Shown piece by piece: positions 63,444 to 64,000 of a DNA stretch of 64,000 nt (position 1 is its first letter; each line of letters opens with the position of its first letter). A model generated the notes under the pieces. The model was not told the DNA's origin. It searched no databases and saw only the letters and a list, made by a program, of their open reading frames with translations. Origin of the DNA: Kalymmatonema hyalinum WJT4-NPBG1 (GTDB lineage Bacteria; Cyanobacteriota; Cyanobacteriia; Cyanobacteriales; Nostocaceae). A program made the translations under genes and the position numbers. The stretch spans positions 1 to 64,000 of the forward strand of contig JAHHIB010000038.1 in assembly GCA_019359075.1 (NCBI GenBank), in the 5' to 3' direction.

Positions 63444-63788
63444 CTACGCTGCTATTTCCTCAGCTTTAACTGTCAAGCGATTCTTTGCCAATCGGTCATA
63501 ATTCATCCGCAACAGTTCTAGCAGCAGGGAAACGTCCTCAACTCCATGAATGTAGAAAGAAATCCAACCACTGTTGGGATAAATGTGATGCGGTGAAGCT
63601 TTACCTGATTCTACAAGCTCTTTGCGTATACGGGCTGTAAAAGGAATGTCTGCTTGGTAATCTCCATGCAGGTGACCAATTTCCCGATTGTTGATCTGAA
63701 ACTCTATACCTCCAAAGCGATGGGGCGCTATTGTCACACCTTGCCAGGTTTGTACTTTCCGCACAATTGTGTCTTTTATATTACTCAT
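63444..63788 (-). CDS. DUF5519 (luciferase-family-like) protein
   Basis: From ATG 63788 it has 114 residues. The pattern APHRFGGIEFQINNREIGHLHG, DIPFTARIRKELV, ASPHHIYPNSGWISFYI and VSLLLELLRMNYDRL is that of the small DUF5519 family, often annotated as luciferase-like on weak grounds. Conserved histidines suggest a ligand or metal site. Function unknown; no signal peptide. Confidence 0.75.
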   Translation of the reverse strand: MSNIKDTIVRKVQTWQGVTIAPHRFGGIEFQINNREIGHLHGDYQADIPFTARIRKELVESGKASPHHIYPNSGWISFYIHGVEDVSLLLELLRMNYDRLAKNRLTVKAEEIAA

Positions 63789-63921
63789 CCCTGTGAGTTC
63801 TCCTAAGGCATAACTTAACCTTCTCAATAAATCAGAATTGAAATGATTATGAGTTGCAATAAGGCGTGAGGCGATCGCGCTTTATGCAATCGCCTAACAC
63901 ACCCTCTGCTATAGTGAATGC

Positions 63922-63999
63922 TTACGCAGCAACTGCTTCCTCATAAGGGACAAACGTTTTCTTCGTAGCGCCACAAATTGGACACAGCCAATCTTCAGG
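63922..63999 (-). CDS. Rubredoxin, C-terminal part (cut by window end)
   Basis: Twenty-five residues are visible, PEDWLCPICGATKKTFVPYE followed by EAVAA and stop at 63922-63924. The CPICG knuckle after PEDW is the second iron-binding motif of rubredoxin. The first CxxCG motif lies beyond the window. No C-terminal membrane anchor is present, so it is the soluble form and not the anchored RubA of photosystem assembly. Confidence 0.85.
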   Translation of the reverse strand, partial: PEDWLCPICGATKKTFVPYEEAVAA

Positions 64000-64000
64000 A

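Noticed and set aside
1-64000. tRNA, rRNA, cas genes and prophage structural genes
   Set aside because: None recognised by eye on either strand; tRNAscan and Rfam searches would be needed to exclude small RNAs.

Overview
The window is a chromosomal segment of a filamentous, probably heterocyst-forming cyanobacterium (Nostocales-like; I cannot name the genus). Pointers are Psb27, the FO-synthase subunit CofH, DUF2499/DUF3593/DUF3318/DUF1400 proteins, an SLH-OprB porin, the SphS/SphR/PhoU phosphate regulators, large WD40/STAND proteins, very frequent GCGATCGC (HIP1) octamers, heptanucleotide short tandem repeats and GC-rich palindromic repeats between and inside genes. I found no tRNA or rRNA gene.

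Layout. 1-2.7 kb: end of an unidentified gene, a DUF1361 membrane protein, a small lipoprotein and an SMP-30/gluconolactonase-like enzyme. 2.9-8.6 kb: two convergent ECF metal transporters, M-PDGLE-Q-O on plus (MHIPDG-type M subunit, so probably nickel) and M-N-Q-O on minus (MHIMEG-type, so probably cobalt). 9-15.9 kb: an iron locus with a Fur-box-like palindrome, a two-domain multicopper oxidase, a truncated ISL3 remnant, an unknown membrane protein, a helix-hairpin-helix lipoprotein, a ferritin-like protein, an FTR1 permease and a MOSC protein. 16-17.5 kb: small unknown proteins, one with a YjzC-like tail. 18.3-26.6 kb: a STAND-type signalling cluster. A 1215-residue HTH/NB-ARC/14xWD40 protein is followed 42 bp later by a KirBac potassium channel. 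Convergent to it lies a second STAND system that looks split into an NTPase gene and a helical-linker plus WD40 gene.

27-36.7 kb: BON protein, alpha/beta hydrolase, infC, an orphan CRISPR array (5 repeats, a two-spacer unit duplicated exactly), transposon-like debris, a PstS-like protein, an unidentified two-gene glycine-zipper module (32877-34243), a glycosylhydrolase-like lipid- or wall-associated protein and psb27. 36.8-46.5 kb: cofH, then a surface-glycan module of four GT-C type membrane glycosyltransferases and a dolichyl-phosphate-mannose-synthase/GtrA fusion. 46.6-50.2 kb: DUF3318, a zinc-ribbon protein, an iron-uptake-type porin and a Crp/Fnr regulator. 50.6-56.2 kb: a phosphate-starvation cluster (phoX with Pho-box-like repeats, phoU, sphS, sphR). 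57-59.5 kb: a decayed IS4-type transposase and small AT-rich genes. 59.5-64 kb: hisA, a DUF1400-SGNH fusion, DUF3593/DUF2499, csaB, a DUF5519 protein and the end of a rubredoxin.

The most interesting candidates are the STAND-KirBac pair with the neighbouring split STAND system, the two-gene glycine-zipper module, the Fet3/Ftr1-like iron locus, and repeat sequences inserted in frame into two genes. All functional statements come from reading motifs; no searches were run.
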